Below the pieces are notes generated by a model. That model did not search any database. It saw only the letters and a list, made by a program, of their open reading frames with translations, and had not been told where the DNA came from. A program made the position numbers and the translations under genes. Shown one piece after another: positions 3,912 through 5,096 of a stretch of DNA of 5,096 nt (positions are counted from its first letter, which is position 1; each line of letters starts with the position of its first letter). Source of the DNA: Saprospiraceae bacterium (GTDB lineage Bacteria > Bacteroidota > Bacteroidia > Chitinophagales > Saprospiraceae); assembly GCA_023300255.1 (NCBI GenBank), contig JALZWC010000956.1, forward strand, positions 1-5,096. The letters run 5' to 3'.

Positions 3912-5042
3912 ATGAAGTACTATTTAATAGTAGGAGAAGCCTCTGGTGATCTTCATGCGGCTAATTTAATGAAAGCCTTGCAAAAGGAAGACCGTCAAAC
4001 AGATTTTCGTTTTTGGGGTGGTGATTTGATGGCAGCTGTTGGCGGACAATTAGTAAAACATTATCGAGAATTAGCCTTCATGGGTATTATCGAAGTGCTT
4101 AAAAACTTACGGACTATTAAGCAGAATTTTCGATCTTGTAAAAAAGATATTTTAAACTACCAACCAGATGTATTAATTCTTATTGACTATTCTGGATTTA
4201 ATTTACGGATGGCAAAATGGGCAAAGCAGGAAGGCTTAAAAGTGTTCTATTATATTGCACCACAAGTTTGGGCATCGAGATCGGATAGGGCAAAAGATAT
4301 TAAGCAATATGTTGATCAGCTATTTGCAACGCTACCTTTTGAGCGGGCGTTTTATGAAAAATACGGGATGCCAATTAATTTTGTCGGCCACCCTCTATTA
4401 GATGTCGTAGACCAATATTCATTTGACGCTTCCTTTTTATCTACCCACCATATCAATCAACCTATTATCGCTTTACTACCAGGTAGTCGGAAACAAGAAA
4501 TCAATAAAGTACTAGCAGTACTATTGCCGATAGTTGATTTTTTTAAAGACTATCAATTTGTAATTGCTGCTGCTCCTGCTATTCCCTTGTCTTTTTATAA
4601 GGATATTATAGCTAAAACTAGTAGTCGTGCTTCTATAAAATTGATAAGAGGTAGTACCTATGATATCCTTAAAAATTCGAGGGCAGCTATAGTAACTTCT
4701 GGGACGGCTACTTTGGAAGCCGCTTTATTAGATGTGCCCCAAGTCGTTTGCTATAAAGGAAATTGGCTGTCCTATCAAATCGCTAAACGATTTATTAAAG
4801 TACCTTATATTTCTCTAGTGAATCTAATAGTAGAGCGAGAATTAGTTAAAGAATTGATACAGCATGATTTAACAGTAGCAAACGTTCAGGAAGAACTAAC
4901 ATTGCTATTAAGGGAAGAAAAAGCTAGTGTTATTAAGAATGGTTATCAGGCTATTCGAATAGCACTAGGAGAGAAGGGAGCTTCAGAAAGAACCGCTCAG
5001 TTGATGGTCGAGTACCTGAGGGAAGGAGGTACGGATCTATAA
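3912..5042 (+). CDS. lpxB: Lipid-A-disaccharide synthase
   Basis: LpxB (EC 2.4.1.182, glycosyltransferase family 19) joins UDP-2,3-diacylglucosamine to lipid X, giving the tetra-acylated disaccharide 1-phosphate of lipid A at the cytoplasmic face of the inner membrane. The 376 residues match the usual length (about 380), so the gene is complete. Visible motifs in order are GEASGD (8-13), FMGIIEVL (56-63), IDYSGFNLR (91-99), whose Asp92 corresponds to the conserved catalytic Asp, and YYIAPQVWAS (113-122). Then come LPFE (141-144), YGMPINFVGHPLLD (151-164), LLPGSRKQEI (188-197), SGTATLEAALLDVPQVVCYKGN (263-284) and VPYISLVNLI (297-306). The ATG start places GEASGD at the normal distance from the N-terminus. 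The 628-bp spacer upstream argues for its own promoter. No other lipid A gene is in view. The call is secure. Confidence 0.97.
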   Translation: MKYYLIVGEASGDLHAANLMKALQKEDRQTDFRFWGGDLMAAVGGQLVKHYRELAFMGIIEVLKNLRTIKQNFRSCKKDILNYQPDVLILIDYSGFNLRMAKWAKQEGLKVFYYIAPQVWASRSDRAKDIKQYVDQLFATLPFERAFYEKYGMPINFVGHPLLDVVDQYSFDASFLSTHHINQPIIALLPGSRKQEINKVLAVLLPIVDFFKDYQFVIAAAPAIPLSFYKDIIAKTSSRASIKLIRGSTYDILKNSRAAIVTSGTATLEAALLDVPQVVCYKGNWLSYQIAKRFIKVPYISLVNLIVERELVKELIQHDLTVANVQEELTLLLREEKASVIKNGYQAIRIALGEKGASERTAQLMVEYLREGGTDL

Positions 5043-5096
5043 GGAATGTGTATGGAATAAGTTCGTAATTTAGGGTAGCTTATTTTGTTCTTAGTT

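Noticed and set aside
5043..5096. Start of another gene after lpxB
   Set aside because: The only ATG starts here reach a stop within a few codons, and 54 bases show no hairpin or other signal.

Overview
The window is AT-rich bacterial DNA and most likely comes from a Bacteroidota chromosome. The main evidence is a PorP/SprF-family protein, part of the type IX secretion and gliding machinery found only in that phylum. A-rich leaders with weak Shine-Dalgarno sites, and a bactofilin gene next to an AtpZ-type ATP synthase accessory gene, also fit. The wide, repeat-laden spacers suggest a large environmental genome, perhaps Saprospiria-like, but that finer placement is inference. All six recognisable genes lie on the + strand.

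Layout: 1-147 is a leader with a weak hairpin/T-tract and a speculative promoter. 148-1287 encodes an outer-membrane PorP/SprF protein and ends at a very strong intrinsic terminator (1322-1360). A 5' leader with a nested inverted repeat (1439-1496) precedes a bactofilin (1514-1954). The bactofilin overlaps a small AtpZ-like two-helix membrane protein (probably 1908-2141). After a 314-bp spacer comes a four-helix AtpI-like membrane protein (2456-2839), then a 101-residue three-helix protein of unknown function (2978-3283). A 628-bp gene-free region full of nested palindromes follows, then lpxB (3912-5042), the lipid A disaccharide synthase. No gene is visible in 5043-5096.

The genes all concern the cell envelope: an outer-membrane secretion/motility partner, a membrane-associated cytoskeletal scaffold, F1Fo ATP synthase accessory proteins and lipid A synthesis. 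Only the bactofilin/atpZ pair looks tightly coupled. The AtpZ/AtpI-like genes are not followed by atpB here, so the usual ATP synthase cluster appears interrupted or split.

The most unusual content is between the genes. Every spacer from 2142 to 3911 holds an elaborate palindromic element: a cgcagag-type hairpin (2271-2336), a branched GTCAGA/TCTGAC element (2845-2966), a MITE-like element with a double palindrome (3307-3456), and a 318-bp three-layer inverted repeat with heptamer tracts at its core (3529-3846). They share a design of short, often 7-bp, repeats on converging arms. They probably belong to dispersed, non-autonomous intergenic repeat families, but copy number and mobility cannot be judged from one window.
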